Assembly (NCBI RefSeq): GCF_932276165.1
Contig: NC_064011.1
Span: 2,373,501 to 2,437,500, forward strand
Reading direction: 5' to 3'
Length of the DNA: 64,000 nucleotides
From: Plutella xylostella
Taxonomy: Eukaryota; Arthropoda; Insecta; Lepidoptera; Plutellidae
In this document: positions 10,607-20,574 of the stretch, piece by piece
How positions within the stretch are numbered: position 1 is the first letter of the stretch
Layout: the number at the start of each line of letters is the position of its first letter
Program-made: the position numbers and the translations under genes
Notes under the pieces: model-generated
Seen by the model: the letters and a program-made list of their open reading frames with translations, nothing else
Told to the model about the DNA's origin: nothing
The model's database searches: none

Positions 10607-10875
10607 ACAAAAAAAAACACGCACTCACGCCTTGTACTAATGTACTCCCTTGCGGGGTAAGCAGAGGTGCATTGCTGCACCCACTTTTCGCCAGAGTGTT
10701 ACGTTAGTCCCAATGTAATAGGGGGCGGGCCTATTGCCATTTTACGGGCACATCCAAGACCCGAGAACAAATATCTGTGTTTAAACAAATATCTGCCCCA
10801 GCCGGGAATCGAACCCGGGACCATCGGCTCAGTAGTCAGGTCACTAACCACTACGCCATTCGGTCGTCATTTCGG
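10607..10875 (-). mobile_element. tRNA-derived SINE with 12-bp target duplication
   Basis: The minus strand begins with a tRNA-like head carrying an A box (TGGCGTAGTGG, 10858-10848) and B box (GGTTCGATTCC, 10815-10805), the internal RNA polymerase III promoter. A body shared with 48752-48960 follows. The flanks TTGCATAGTAAC (10595-10606 and 10876-10887) are perfect 12-bp target duplications. The related plus-strand copy at 48752 lacks most of the tRNA region. The element depends on a partner LINE for reverse transcription. Confidence 0.85.
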
Positions 10876-11021
10876 TTGCATAGTAACGTTTGGTCAAAGT
10901 CTCGTTTCGCCGAAAATCGTATGACATAAATCTCGATTAGTTAAAAGTTATTTCGCATTATCTTGTTTAGCCTAATAATGGTATGGCCAAATCTTGAATA
11001 GCCTAATAACTAATAGGTTTA

Positions 11022-11079
11022 TCATCATCATCATCATCATCAGCCTTCTATCGCCCACTGTTGGGTATAGGCCTCCTTA
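11022..11079 (-). mobile_element. Extremely 5'-truncated RTE-type LINE tail
   Basis: The minus strand encodes EAYTQQWAIEG-stop followed by (GAT)n, the same C-terminus and tail as the longer copy at 63600-63955. Direct repeats of TAATAGGTTTA flank it (11011-11021 and 11080-11090). Only about 58 bp was inserted, an example of very early termination of target-primed reverse transcription. Confidence 0.75.
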
Positions 11080-11406
11080 TAATAGGTTTATACAAAGTAA
11101 TAATATTTGTTTGGCTTTAACTTTGACGGAGCGTCTCTCTCTATAGCGCAAACTGGTGCCTTGTATTGTTTCCGCTGTTTGGAAAACGCTCCGCTCCGCT
11201 TCGCTGCGCTCCGCTTTGATTTTGATGAACATGTGCACCTAACACGCTCCTCCTCGCTTTGCTCGTCGTCGCACCTATCTTTAGGTTTTATCTCATGGGG
11301 TTTGTAATAATTATATTGCTCGTTAACTTTCGATTTTTTAATCATTCAATATCTTTATTTTCGGGATGTAGGAGAAAATTACCACAATTTGTACATTTAC
11401 TACATC

Positions 11407-11590
11407 CGAAAGTAACTGTGTCTGTCTGTCTGTCTGTCTGTTACTCTTTCACGCCAAAACTACTGAACGGATTTGAATGAAATTTGGTATACATTCGGTC
11501 TAGACCCTGGGAAAGAATATAGGCTACTTTTTATCCCGGAATACCCACGGGAAAACATTTTAAGGCGAAGCGCAGCGCGCGGGAACAGCT
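11407..11590 (+). mobile_element. Lepidopteran short interspersed repeat (GTCTGTCTG...GGGAACAGCT)
   Basis: It opens with CTGTGTCTGTCTGTCTG, contains CACGCCAAAACTACTGAACG and ends with GGCGAAGCG...GGGAACAGCT. The layout matches the interrupted copy at 41860-41951 plus 47452-47537. Relatives lie at about 12895-13065 (minus) and 50383-50420 (minus). It has no coding capacity. It probably uses a LINE partner, but its exact class is not certain from sequence alone. Confidence 0.7.
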
Positions 11591-11830
11591 ATACTTAATA
11601 TATTATTTATTAAGATAACATTAGGAGAAACAAGATTATACATTGGTATAGACGAACATTAATTTGAGCAAACGAAACTTAGATGTTTAAAGATTGTCCC
11701 TAAAGAGTTTTAGACGAAACGAGCCTTATGCCGAGCTTATGCCACATAAGTCTTGGCAAAGTGATGTTTCGGCCAAAAAAGTTTAGACCATACAACCCGC
11801 GCAAAGTTTCTAGACACCTGGCCCAAAAAT

Positions 11831-12319
11831 CTATTTCTCCCCCGCTTCCCCGCTCGAGGCCCCGCTCTCGTCCTTTTGTAGCGTTAGCATAAGTCCATCG
11901 CAATTTTATCGAAGAATTATCAGACGATTAACAATAAATATTTTTTATCGCATATTTTTTTGTTACTACTTTAACAAGTAGGTATCAACTTGAATACTTA
12001 TATAAACAAATATTTATACATTTTTTTACAATATAACAAAAGTCAGGTAAGTATGTTTTTTGCATGCGGGTTTTTAGATAACCAGAATAATCTTTTTTTT
12101 GGGCGGTAGGTGTGAAAAAAAGTACACATATACTACAATTAATAAATTTAATTAAAATAATAAATAACAGTTTAAAAGAAATAAAATTACATAATATGAT
12201 AGTTTGACATAAAATACCTGCCAGTAATTGTTATCTCCGTAAAACCAGCACAACTTAACACCCTGAACCATGCTATCTATCTATGTTCCTTGCATCTCAC
12301 GATCAAGCCGTATCTGTAC
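11831..12319. other. AT-rich stretch, no gene recognised
   Basis: I see no coding or structural feature here beyond a short GC-rich patch (CCCCCGCTTCCCCGCTCGAG, 11838-11857) that may be the degraded end of the preceding element. The sequence directly before 12320 contains the left target duplication (ATCTGTAC) of the large hAT proposed next. Confidence 0.4.
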
Positions 12320-12537
12320 TAGGGATGTCCGATTTTCTGGCTTGAATCGATCTTTTGGATCGTAATGGATCGTAACTCCGTGAATCGATACTCGATCTAA
12401 ACCGCATGACTTTGAATCGATTTAATCGATTTTGGAAGATCGTATCGTATCATTAAAAATGTTTTTTTAATAGATTCTCGACAAGGAAATACTATTTAAC
12501 TATATCGATCTCGGAAGATCGTTAGAATAAGTAAAAT

Positions 12538-12577
12538 TAAAGAAAAATCTTGTGTGTTTACACAAGATTTTTCTTTT
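12538..12577. repeat. Perfect 16-bp-arm hairpin
   Basis: AAGAAAAATCTTGTG is followed by a 6-base spacer and its exact reverse complement. It resembles a bacterial terminator, but this is a eukaryotic genome and it lies inside the proposed hAT. It is probably a remnant of a small inverted-repeat insertion. Confidence 0.5.
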
Positions 12578-12894
12578 AATAAAAAGTCTTGTAAGTTACA
12601 GACTCCAACCGTCTGCATTTAAGTAAACTTTAAAAAAAAAATATTCTTGATAAACGCGCTGGTTCTATACTCTAATTTTTAATCTCGCGGAATTCTGACA
12701 TTTCATAAGTGATGCCACTAGAAAAGATCTTCACCGAATAAAGGAAAAATTTGGATCATTTCAGGGCAATAATTTTTAAAAATGTTTTCATACAAAAAGA
12801 TAAATCTAAATATTTACTTACTTGCCCAAGTGAACTAATACAAAAATAACCAATATTTCAATACCAGCTTTTATTTCGCCTTTATAAGTTTTTC

Positions 12895-13065
12895 CGTAGG
12901 AATTCCGCGATAAAAAGTAGCCTATGTGTTAATCCAGGGTGTCAGCTTATGGAATGGAGTTCCATTCCAAATTTCATTAAAATCGGTTCAGCCGTTTTGA
13001 CGTGAAGGAGTAACAAACACACACATACTCACAAACTTTCGCATTTATAATATTAAGTAGGATCA
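12895..13065 (-). repeat. Diverged copy of the lepidopteran short repeat
   Basis: Read on the minus strand this has TTACTCCTTCACGTCAAAAC, then AATGAAATTTGG, then GGCTACTTTTTATCGCGGAA. These match the order of landmarks in the copy at 11407-11590. It is degraded. The neighbouring 13500-13640 stretch (AGGAAAAAAGGAACCC...CTTTGTTGTCCGTCTGTC) looks like another lepidopteran repeat fragment. The rest of 13066-13640 holds no recognised gene. Confidence 0.5.
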
Positions 13066-13644
13066 CGACTCATGACAAATGTATCAAATTAATTTTAATT
13101 AATTAATTAATTCTTTAGCATGGCATCACTTATCCTACTAAATTCAAGGATAATAAACCTTTTCAATCCATTTCAAAAAAAGATTCTTAATTCGGTAAGT
13201 ACATATGTTAGGTATGTTGTAAGATTATAGGAACTGCACCATATTCACAAATATGACAATCTATTAGAGCTCTCTCTCTCTCTTTCAGGCTATGTGTCCC
13301 ATATGGTGGTGGGGTCTGCCTTCCTCGTTTTCTCTCTCCACTTCGCCCTGTCTCCAACGTCGTCTACAATCTATTAGAGCTAATAAACAAATATTCAAAA
13401 TTTTATATATGTATTTTATGTATGTATGTTTATATGCTTGTTGGTATGTATAATTGTCTACGAATATCTCGTATTGATCCGATTGTCACTATTCTTTTTT
13501 GGGATTTCCTTTTGAGGTAAGGCTTCAAAAGGAAAAAAGGAACCCTTATAAGATCACTTTGTTGTCCGTCTGTCTATCACCACCCTTTTTCTCAGAAACG
13601 GTTAAAGATATCAAGCTGATATTTCAACAAATGTACCTCCATAC

Positions 13645-14060
13645 TAGATAAGATAAAGATAAAAATTATTTATTCGGTGACCAGCACCACACACCAAAAA
13701 ATACACAAGGAAATACACACAGCAAACAACAAATAAAACAAAAGAACTTATATGACTAAACTTATAGGTAGATACTTAATTTTACACATAACAGGCATAC
13801 AACATAACGGTGTGTGTTGTCCAGCACCGAAAAGGCCCGCGCCTCAGCTTACACCGCTTCAAGTGAGGTGGCATCCACCCACCTGACGCGGCACTGATTT
13901 TCAGTCGCGTCCTTTGTGACTATCTCCCATCCATGAGTAGGTACCAAGGCGTACACAATATAATAAATAAATAATATATGTGATACTAAAATAGCAATAC
14001 TAACCAAATACAATATAATATACATTAATATAACATACAAGTGAAAGCTATAATAGGACA
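13645..14060 (-). mobile_element. 3'-end fragment of a CR1-type LINE
   Basis: On the minus strand the fragment ends with GAATAAATAATTTTTATC followed by TTTATC repeats. This AATAAA-plus-short-tandem tail resembles the CR1 LINE tail at 42061-42110. The body contains no open reading frame of note, so only 3'UTR appears to have been inserted. The assignment rests on tail architecture and is tentative. Confidence 0.45.
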
Positions 14061-14103
14061 TAATGCAGAATATCTATAAATTAAATATTACCCAAATTGA
14101 GGG

Positions 14104-14923
14104 TAGGGTAACGTAACGTACCTTGGGACGCTTGTACCTCGGGACATTGATTGTATTTTAAAATCCGGCTAAATAAACACATTAAAATTCTACCCTAGGC
14201 ATAGTATTTTACTCGCTTGGCAAAACTAGTGAGTCTCGTGATCATACCAGCATCGAGTGTGTGGTGAAGACAATATGAAGTTTTTTGGAGTCAAAAGTAG
14301 CTTTTGTATAGTTTTTTGTGTTGCTTTATCTCATTGAGGCATGCTCAAAATAAAGACATGGATGTCACGTATAACTTTTCAGTTATTTAATTTTATGACA
14401 TGGCAATTATCTGAAAGATTCCTAAATTAAAAATAAAGATATTTAAATTTTGGTTAAATATTGCTTTTTTGTACCTTGGGACACGATTAAATTTGTACCT
14501 TGGGACACTGTTTCCTATGGCTTTGTACTATGGAAAATGCAAACATCTAGATAACGCCTTATATCTCTGTTCTTATTAGTGCCAGAGTGAAACTAGACAG
14601 AAGAGAGATGCAGTAAATCAATAAGAACAGAGATATAAGGCGTTATTTAGAAGTTTGCATTTTCCATAGTACAATGCTATAAGAAACAGTGTCCCAAGGT
14701 ACAAACGTGTAACGTACCTTGGGTCAAAACAAGCATTTTTACTTTTATCTTAATTTAATAAAATCTGGCCACACTAAAGCTTTAGCACAAATACTAGTGA
14801 TAATAGATTATATATCCTACCGAATAAAGAAAATTTCACATTAATATCTTAGTTGTACGCTGCGATAGCTTCATTCAAAGTTGGGGTAGTCGAAAATGTC
14901 CCTAGGTACGTTACGTTACCCTA
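14104..14923. mobile_element. TIR element with repeated GTACCTTGGGAC motifs and a nested inverted pair
   Basis: The ends read TAGGGTAACGTAACGTACCT and a close mirror finishing at 14923. The dodecamer GTACCTTGGGAC or near-variants occurs near both ends and internally (about 14119, 14133, 14471, 14495, 14690, 14713, 14897). A second inverted pair of about 85 bp (14492-14577 and 14621-14705) forms an internal hairpin capped by the same motif. No transposase is encoded. The next element (15239) has a similar plan with a different motif. Confidence 0.65.
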
Positions 14924-15238
14924 TTAATCGAAAAGTTCAAAACAGCCATCGGCGTTTCAGCGGGCGAGCGAGACCGGTCGCCATCGCTGACTTGCTTCAG
15001 CGCTCAGACCAGCCCGTGCCGTCCGGCTGAACACAACTGTGAAACAGTTTCATAATAAAATATACACTACTGTGAGTGAAAAATGGACACAATGCACACT
15101 ACATAAGATCCATTTTGCAATGGCGGACTACGCAAAGAAAATTAAATAAAGTAACATGCAAGGTAAGACATTTTATGTTGATAACTATCTGATGTACATT
15201 GTAATAATAATAATAATATAAACGAATGAATTATTAAT

Positions 15239-17361
15239 TAGGGTAAATCGTGGTATAACTGGCATGTGTCAGTAACTGGCACTTTGACTATAAAACTAAA
15301 TATATTAAGCTTTTGGATATAGTAAGACCATCTTTGATGTGTTTACAGCAATCTCCAATTATTTATTGATATTATAGTTTAATTTTACGCCGCTAGGTAA
15401 GTATTTTCCGGCGCTGGAAATTATCTCAGTCAAAGCGGCGAAGATCGCCAAAAAAATGCACGTGCGTTAAGTTTTTCTTAAGGAGACACCAAAATTTGTA
15501 TGGCCTGTTTTCGCGAAAATAAATAAGTTTTTGATAGTGTGACAATAACAAGGAAGTAGGGGAAGGTCTAAACAATATCATAATAGCCCGATTCACTGTG
15601 ATTTTAGTTGCTTTTGAGTTATATTTGAGGGTGCTAGTTACTGAAATGTAATTTATATCTTCACTTAGTAACTGGCACCCCCCTGCCAGTTACTAATATT
15701 TTGGGTTCTGTGATTTTAAGCTATTTTATACCTTCTATCGACAGAAAATACGATTTAAAGTGCACTGTAAAAACCCCCAGTGTCTAGGCAGCTTTGTTTC
15801 AATAACTGGCACGGGGCTGCCAGTTACTAATCTGCATACATTTTTTTTAACACCAATAACTGGCACTTACTGGTGCGGTAAACATTTCTTTCATGTTTCT
15901 TTTCAGAAAAATGACTAAAATCAAGGCAATCTACAGTAGTCTGTAATTGTCCACTGCTGGACCTCTCACCAGCAGTGACATTGCACTCTGTTCTCAACCT
16001 TCCTCATCCAGCCACTACCGGTCAGCTTTATAAGGTCATTGGTCCAGCTGGCCCGAAGGTATCCGCCGCTACCCTTGCCTGTTCGTGGTCTCCACTCTAG
16101 AGCGCGTTTGCCCCACTGGTCATCGGTACTTCGGCAGCTATGGCCGGCCTAATGCCACTTGAGCATACAGAATTTAAGAGCTGTATCGGTTACTCAAGTT
16201 CTATTACGGGTACCTTATTTCTGATATGGTCCTTCAAAGAAGCACCAATCTTTCCAATGCCCGCTGATCCATACGTCACGATCCACGTCTATGATCCATA
16301 CGTCATCACCAGTAAGACGCATTGACTGAAGACCTTTGCCTTCAGGCATTTTATGTGAAAATTTGTCAAATCTTCCCTTATGCAGTCCAATCCAGTAATA
16401 CATATTTTGTTTTATGCACCTTACAGCTTCTGCCTAGTCGAATAGACTGTCCAAGGTAGACATAATATACTGTTGCTGCATAAAGGCCGCTATGCATGTT
16501 ACAACGAGGGAATTCCAGAACTGCCCAGGTCTAAATGGAATCAAAGACTTTCTTATAGTCCTTGAAGAACTTGATAGAAACACGGTTCGTTATGACCTTA
16601 TAAAACAGCTTGAAAACATGACTTATAAACAAAATTGGTTAAAGAGCTTCTGAAGCTGTTTGAGGATAGTAATAGCTTTCAGAAGAGCTGTACTAATTCT
16701 GTCTTTACCCAGAGCATGTGAAGCTGAAAGCCGTAGAAACCTTCAATTTCCGAAAGAAATTTCAGCTTAGAGGCAACTATACTACCGTCAGCAGACTCAG
16801 CAGTCTTCAACTTAGCCAGGTCATTTCTCCCAAGCTGCTGAATAAATACATCAAGGTCCACAAGCATTTGCTTTCTCCATTTCCGTTTCCAAATCCAAGG
16901 GTTTCTCGATTTGTTGCATTCATATGGACCCACGATTCGTCGCATACTTGTACTGTCATTTTGTCGTAGAAGTCGACCATTACAACGGTGATTTTGAGTC
17001 TTGCCGGTACAGAACCTTGACAGGTAATTGTACATTACCTAATATCAAATATATTATTGATTTTTGAGTACTTATTGACCTAATTGCATGATTTTTTAAA
17101 AGGTGCCAGTTACTGAAACATTATGTGACAGTTACTAATTTTTACTGCCAGTTACTAGGTTTTTTGGGGGTAGTGGATATAAACTTCATTAAAATCGAAT
17201 ATTAATCATATATCTTTACCATTTATGCCTATAATTGTTCGTCATCTTATTGCCAGTAATTCAAGCCTACCGGTGCTTAAATCAGGCCAATACTTTATTT
17301 TTAATATATTTTTTTGTGTTGCTAGTCGCTTAAACTGCCAGTTACTAGTACTTTTACCCTA
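15239..17361. mobile_element. 2.1-kb TIR element with clustered TAACTGGCA repeats at both ends
   Basis: TAGGGTAAATCGTGGTATAACTGGCA-type sequence at 15239 mirrors TGCCAGTTACTAG...TTTTACCCTA ending at 17361. TAACTGGCA or TGCCAGTTA occurs at least ten times: 15256, 15273, 15669, 15684, 15803, 15818, 15857, 17104, 17146 and 17336. All lie within the outer ~630 bp on the left and ~260 bp on the right. Such clusters are typical transposase-binding subterminal repeats. The middle (about 15940-16300) holds an old RTE LINE fragment. Minus-strand open frames there are not recognisable as transposase. Confidence 0.65.
15940..16200 (-). pseudogene. RTE-type LINE C-terminal fragment
   Basis: The minus strand encodes a decayed WEPRTGKGSGGYL...SWTNDLIKLTGSGWMRKVENR...VQQWT. 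RTE-like elements end in W.PR.G.RS.GRP..RW.DDI.K.AG..WM..A.DR..W..L.EAYVQQW. Stops and substitutions interrupt it. It lies inside the TAACTGGCA element and is therefore older or was carried along. Confidence 0.6.
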
Positions 17362-17543
17362 CATTATATTGAAGCAGTCTTCATTAGAACTACCTACTAC
17401 TTATATGTCGTTGTACAGTCGCCGACTAGTGTTAATGTAAAGTGTTAGTCTGTTGTATGTGCGTCAAGAGAGTACTTGATAGTGTCGAGTGTTTGTATGA
17501 TAACCGGCTGACTGTACGGAGATACAATTACGTGAGGGTGAGG

Positions 17544-19749
17544 TTGTTGTTGTTGCTGTCCTATGGTACCCCAGTGGTACAGAGGGCCTTCACAAGCGTG
17601 CGCCACGCCGTTCTGTCCTCAGCAACCGCTCTGGCTTCCGTCCAGCTCAGGCCTTGCGCTCGCAGCTCGCCGTCCACTGTGCGCCGCCATGTGTGCACGG
17701 GGCGACCGCGTCTGCGGTGGCCGCCCGGCGGTTTCCATTCGAAGGCAATGCTCGCTTTGCTCTCGGCTCCTTTTCTGATGGTGTGGCCAATCCATCTCCA
17801 TTTTCGCAATGCGATTTCTTGTTCGATGGAGGTCTGCTTACACACGTTCCACAGGTCAACGTTCCGGATTGTGTTCGGCCAGAAGATGCGGAGGATCGAC
17901 CTCAGGGATTTGTTGACGAACACTTGTAGTTTGTTCATCAATCCCTTAGTCACTCTCCACGTTTCACAACCGAACAGCAGAACCGATTTGACGACGGAGT
18001 TGAAAAGGGAGATTTTCACGCGACGCTTGAGCACGTTGGAGTCCCACACCGGTCTTAGTTGTGCGAAGGCAGCTTTCGCCTTATTTATTCTGGCTGCGAC
18101 GTCTTCGTCCGTCCCACCTTGGTTGGTGACTGTACTGCCGAGATACACAAAACGGGATACTGTCTGTAGGCTTTCATTTTCCAGAACAAGTGGGTCGGTG
18201 TCAGTCGACTTTACGCGCATGTCCACTGTTTTTCGACGGTTAATTCGCAGGCCCATCTGGTCAGCAGTGTCTCGCAGTTTCTCCAACTTTGCTTCCAGTT
18301 GGGCTAATGTTGGCGATATCAGTACAATGTCATCAGCGTAGTCGAGGTCCTCCAGAACACTTGTACCCCAACTGATGCCTTGGACATTTGTTGTCACCTC
18401 GCGCATGACGTCATCCAGCACAATAATAAATAGTAGCGGGGACAAGAGGCAACCCTGTTTTACACCGGCGGTGATATTTATTGGTAAGCCCAGCTCTTTT
18501 TCATGTATCACCCTACACGTGCTTCCCTCGTACAGGGACTGGACAATTCGCACTATGGCGCTCGGTATCCCTCTACGGTACAGGCTGGACCACAGCGCGC
18601 TCCACTTCACGGTGTCGAAGGCTTTCTCAAAATCTACGAACGCGAGATATAGTTCGGATTGCCATTCGACACACTGTTCTATCAGGATGCGCAGGGTGTT
18701 GGTGTGGTCAGCGCAGGAGCGGCCGGGGCGGAATCCAGCTTGCTCTTCTCTGAGCGTGGGTGATACTTTGTCCAGTATGCGATTGAGCAATATTTTTGCT
18801 AACACTTTAGCGGCAGAAGGAAGCAGGGTGATGCCGCGCCAGTTGTCGCACTGGGATAAATCACCTTTCTTAGGGACTTTCACTAAAAGGCCTTGCTTCC
18901 ATTCGGCAGGCACCACTCCAGTTTCCCAGATTCGGGTCAGAAGGGGGTAGAGTAGCGAAGCAGTTGTCGGGGCGTCAGCTTTCAGCATGTCCACATGGAT
19001 ATTGTCTATGCCTGGAGCTTTACCGCTCTTCAGCTGCTTAACTGCTACGACTATTTCGGTAAAACTAGGCGGAGTCGTAGCAATATCCAGTAGTTTATCC
19101 CCTCCACTGACGTCCCCTCCAGGTGATGGCTCTGTCTGGGTGCGGTCCAATACTGTTTTAAAGTGCTCTGTCCACCGGCTCAATTGCTCTCCAGAAGTGC
19201 ACAGGAGTCTGCCATTTCGGTCCTTGAGCGGCTTTTTCGGTGTTCGGGAACCTTGGCCACTGATGCGTTTGGTGATTCCGTAGAGTTCACGCATGTCTTT
19301 CCGATTTGCAGCAGAGTTCGCTCGATCGGCCAGTTCATCATAAGCTCTTCTGCGGTCTCGTCGTGCCAACTTTCGGATCGATGAGCGCAGTGATCGATAC
19401 CGTTCCTGCAGCTCTGTAGGACATGCTCCAGGATGGGGCAGCATTTGGGCTTTGATGAGTGTTCTGGTGTTAATGGCTTGCCATAACTCTGCAGACATCC
19501 ACTCCTCTCTCCTCTGGTTTGAGTAACCAAGCACTTCTTCGCCAGCTCTGGTGAACGCCGTGCGGATGCGGCTCCAGGACTCTTCCATCTGTTCGTCTTC
19601 GAGTTCCTCCAGTAATTCGAATTGGTTCCGAAGGGATAGACGAAACTCCTCCCTGTATACCGGGTCTCTTAGTTTTTCCACTTCGAAACGTCTGGCGGTT
19701 TTTTCAGACTTTCGCGACGGGATAGCCAGTCTCAGGCGCACCTCACCCA
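17544..19749 (-). mobile_element. 5'-truncated RTE-clade LINE with 8-bp target duplication
   Basis: GGGTGAGG flanks both sides (17536-17543 and 19750-19757). On the minus strand the element starts inside the coding region, after the endonuclease. It runs through the reverse transcriptase to a stop at 17561 and ends in a short (CAA)n tail (about 17545-17558). A 3'UTR of under 20 bp is usual for RTE elements. The endonuclease and 5' end are missing. Confidence 0.8.
17561..19741 (-). pseudogene. RTE LINE reverse transcriptase, truncated but open
   Basis: About 726 codons remain open, with no internal stop. Visible are the linker (RSSIRKLARRDRRRAYDELA), RT motifs (GKAPGIDNI, WRGITLLPSAAKVLA, FRPGRSCADHTNTLR, FVDFEKAFDTVKW, KQGCLLSPLLF), catalytic YADDIVLISP near residue 468, and the C-terminal WRWIGHTIRKG plus GHRRRGRPVHTWRR motifs. 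The first codon in the frame is not ATG and the frame stays open to the truncation point. So this is a 5'-truncated ORF without endonuclease, not a functional gene. The intact frame suggests a fairly recent insertion. Confidence 0.85.
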
Positions 19750-19757
19750 GGGTGAGG

Positions 19758-20574
19758 AGGTGGCCCTAATGTTCCGGTGTGCCTAACACCCTACAACCTA
19801 ATGAGCCTAAGTCCCTAATTCCCTACAACCCTAGCCCTACACATAATTGTGTGATATATACATATATAAATAGGTACAGGATGTCCGCGCCAGGCGACCT
19901 AAGGCAACAGACGGAAAGTGGGAAGGAAAAAGGGATGTGCACGGCGTGCAATGTGCACAGGATAGGTTTTTTCACTGCCAATCACGCAGACTCACGTGAC
20001 CGATTAAGGCTAAGGTGGCTTTGCCACAGTGAAGGATAAGGGTGAGGATGGACTCCCGCAACAGACAAGTGAAACCCGACTGCTAGTGGAAGACAAATTT
20101 ATTTACAAAAAACCTAGCTATTTATACTAATTCATTTAACACACACATTCACATAAATGTCTTTGTATGATGTCCGTGTATTACGGCGCGTCAGCGGAAT
20201 CTTAGTAGGTCGCGTGCCCAGCATCTGTAGTGCTGAGCAACCATGTTCAAGGCTCATCTGAACAGTCGTTTTGTTTTATTTAAATTCATTTCTTCTGTTT
20301 AAGATTTTCACTTCATGAGAACAACAACACATGAGGACCATAGAAAGTAAAGAGTAAACTAGTGGAACATCAACACAAAGACTGATGGCCTGATCTCTCG
20401 GGATTGAGTGAGAAAACAGCACCCCCACGTGTCGTGACAAGAATGCCAGTAAGTACTACACATACCTATATAGTAAATAAATAATACTTAACATAATATA
20501 CGAGAGAAAATAATAGAAAATAATACAATATTTAAGAGCAATAATCAAGTAATGTAAGCGCTACTGCTACACTG
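19758..20574. other. LINE 3'UTR and unassigned sequence between two LINEs
   Basis: The part nearest 20575 is the 3'UTR of the minus-strand LINE upstream. Around 19960-20035 the minus strand encodes HCGKATLALIGHVSLRD, resembling the C-terminal Cys/His motif (C..CG....IGL.SH) of some insect LINE ORF2s. That hints at a second LINE remnant. Short CCCTA-rich words at 19790-19850 are irregular. No host gene is recognised. Confidence 0.4.

Larger units (their letters stand above)
10550..11830. mobile_element. hAT-like non-autonomous element, copy A, with three nested insertions
   Basis: From GGTTCTACCTTTTTTGGCC onward this tracks the element at 33682-34442, including the shared CGCTCCGCTTCGCTGCGCTC tract (11187 here, 33977 there). 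Comparing the two copies exposes three insertions in this one: a tRNA-SINE (10607-10875), an RTE LINE tail (11022-11079) and a short lepidopteran repeat (about 11407-11590). The right end cannot be fixed because similarity fades after about 11790. Confidence 0.65.

Noticed and set aside
11107..11345. Overlapping ORFs on both strands over CGCTCCGC-type repeats
   Set aside because: They lie in a repetitive GC-rich tract shared with 33.9-34.1 kb and are by-products of its composition.
12538..12577. Rho-independent terminator-like hairpin
   Set aside because: The genome is eukaryotic and the hairpin lies inside a transposon remnant.
17442..19530. Several plus-strand ORFs of 70-300 codons
   Set aside because: They are antisense shadows of the RTE reverse transcriptase on the minus strand.
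19785..19850. CCTAA/CCCTA-rich words resembling insect telomere repeat
   Set aside because: Spacing is irregular and no tandem TTAGG register exists.
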